A stretch of DNA of 64,000 bases from CAVVJA01 sp963801715 (GTDB lineage Bacteria; Actinomycetota; Actinomycetes; Mycobacteriales; Jatrophihabitantaceae): NCBI GenBank assembly GCA_963801715.1, contig CAWDGB010000027.1, positions 62,001 to 126,000 on the forward strand. Direction: 5' to 3'. How positions within the stretch are numbered: position 1 is the first letter of the stretch; each line of letters starts with the position of its first letter. Positions 63,520 to 64,000 of this stretch are shown in pieces. The notes under the pieces were generated by a model. The model did no database searches. It was given only the letters and a program-made list of their open reading frames with translations, and was not told the origin of the DNA. The translations under genes were made by a program, and so were the position numbers.

Positions 63520-63603
63520 CCAACACTCTGTTCCGCTTGTTCGCCATTTGCCGGGCCGGGAGGGAGGCGGTGGACGCCTCCCGCCCGGTCGTCCTTTCGC
63601 GTC

Positions 63604-64000
63604 CTAACGAACGTGGAAGTTCGTGCGGGCATCGCATTCTACGCCGGGAACAGGGGCCGGAACGTTGTAGTAGGTCGTGTAACCCTTCGTGGTCGCGATG
63701 CCCTCGAAGATTCCGGGCGGCGCGCCGGGTCCGTGGCAGCCGATGGTCAAGACGCCGTCGCTGCCGTCGGAGAACGCGACCCTGAGGACGGCGGTGCCGT
63801 TGACCCTCGTCCCGTGATCGATATTGTCGATGAACGGTGGCGTCGTCGGGCCTTGTGGACCCGCGTTGACCCAGCTGACCAGCCCGGTGGCCGTGTAGGT
63901 GCCGCTTCCGCCACTCGAGGTGGCCCAGGTGCCTCCTCCGGTCGCGGCGCTCGACCCTCCGCCCCCGGGTGCGACGAAGGTGCCGAACCCGGTGAGCGTG
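63604..64000 (-). CDS. C-terminal part of a secreted-type protein (5' end outside window)
   Basis: A single frame is open from the window's right edge to TAG at 63604-63606. The 131 visible residues are rich in Gly, Thr and Ser: TLTGFGTFVAPGGGG, GGSGTYTATGLVSW, DNIDHGTRVNGTAVLRVAF and SDGVLTIGCHGPGAPPG. The two cysteines lie in IGCHGP and VECDAR and could form a disulfide. The pattern is that of a beta-rich extracellular protein; no family is recognised. It precedes the haloperoxidase gene in the same direction, so the pair may act together outside the cell. Confidence 0.65.
   Translation of the reverse strand, partial: TLTGFGTFVAPGGGGSSAATGGGTWATSSGGSGTYTATGLVSWVNAGPQGPTTPPFIDNIDHGTRVNGTAVLRVAFSDGSDGVLTIGCHGPGAPPGIFEGIATTKGYTTYYNVPAPVPGVECDARTNFHVR

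Overview
The window is high-GC actinobacterial chromosome. Evidence: a WhiB7 regulator with its attenuated leader, AdnAB-type helicase-nucleases, FHA-fused EccC and WXG100 type VII secretion proteins, MoeZ, a mycothiol-type DinB/TIGR03086 protein, an F420-type LLM oxidoreductase, many GTG starts and several start codons six bases after a -10 box (leaderless genes). From memory, the order of many genes matches Mycobacterium tuberculosis Rv3193c to Rv3212 (UPF0182, PDZ-Lon, Rv3195, Rv3196, ABC1 kinase, whiB7, uvrD2, nudC, adnB, adnA, ATL, moeZ, DUF3152, TetR, DUF3107, Rv3210, rhlE, Rv3212). The organism is therefore probably a relative of the Mycobacteriales or Frankia-like lineages, but the species cannot be named.

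Layout. 0-7 kb: end of a DUF6912 protein, a frameshifted proline-catabolic pruA, then a twice-frameshifted FHA-EccC gene divergent from a WXG100 gene. 7-16 kb: MaoC hydratase, Nudix, small membrane protein and PH protein, PHP phosphoesterase, glycine-rich membrane protein, RecB-like nuclease, a secreted protein, MpaB-like oxygenase and hydrolase. 15.6-21 kb: Rv3212-like protein, RhlE, MiaE-like ferritin fold, DUF3107, TetR. 20.4-23.4 kb: a complete NHEJ module, with LigD polymerase and ligase as separate genes and Ku divergent. 23.5-27.8 kb: hydrolase, DUF3152, MoeZ, TIGR03086, ATL. 27.8-34.3 kb: AdnA and AdnB. 34.2-47.5 kb: a less conserved insert relative to the mycobacterial order: PaiB, an odd ABC ATPase, an MmpL fragment, a kinase-LLM fusion, a SolA-like oxidase, dipeptidase, lipoprotein, an M16 pair, NudC, a P-loop-less kinase relative and a beta-lactamase-like lipoprotein. 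47.6-60.2 kb: UvrD2 (frameshifted), the whiB7 leader and gene, ABC1 kinase, E1-like protein, metallopeptidases, PDZ-Lon, UPF0182 and initiator tRNA. 60.2-64 kb: a region behind the tRNA that looks like a decayed integrated element (coupling-protein fragment, AT-rich patch, broken zinc-finger ORF), followed by a Tat-exported vanadium haloperoxidase and a secreted partner.

Themes. Double-strand-break repair is concentrated here (RecB-like nuclease, LigD-pol, ligase, Ku, ATL, AdnAB, UvrD2). Genes are often coupled by 4-base start/stop overlaps. Six otherwise conserved genes each carry single-base frameshifts, which may be real decay or assembly indels and should be settled before any of them is called a pseudogene.
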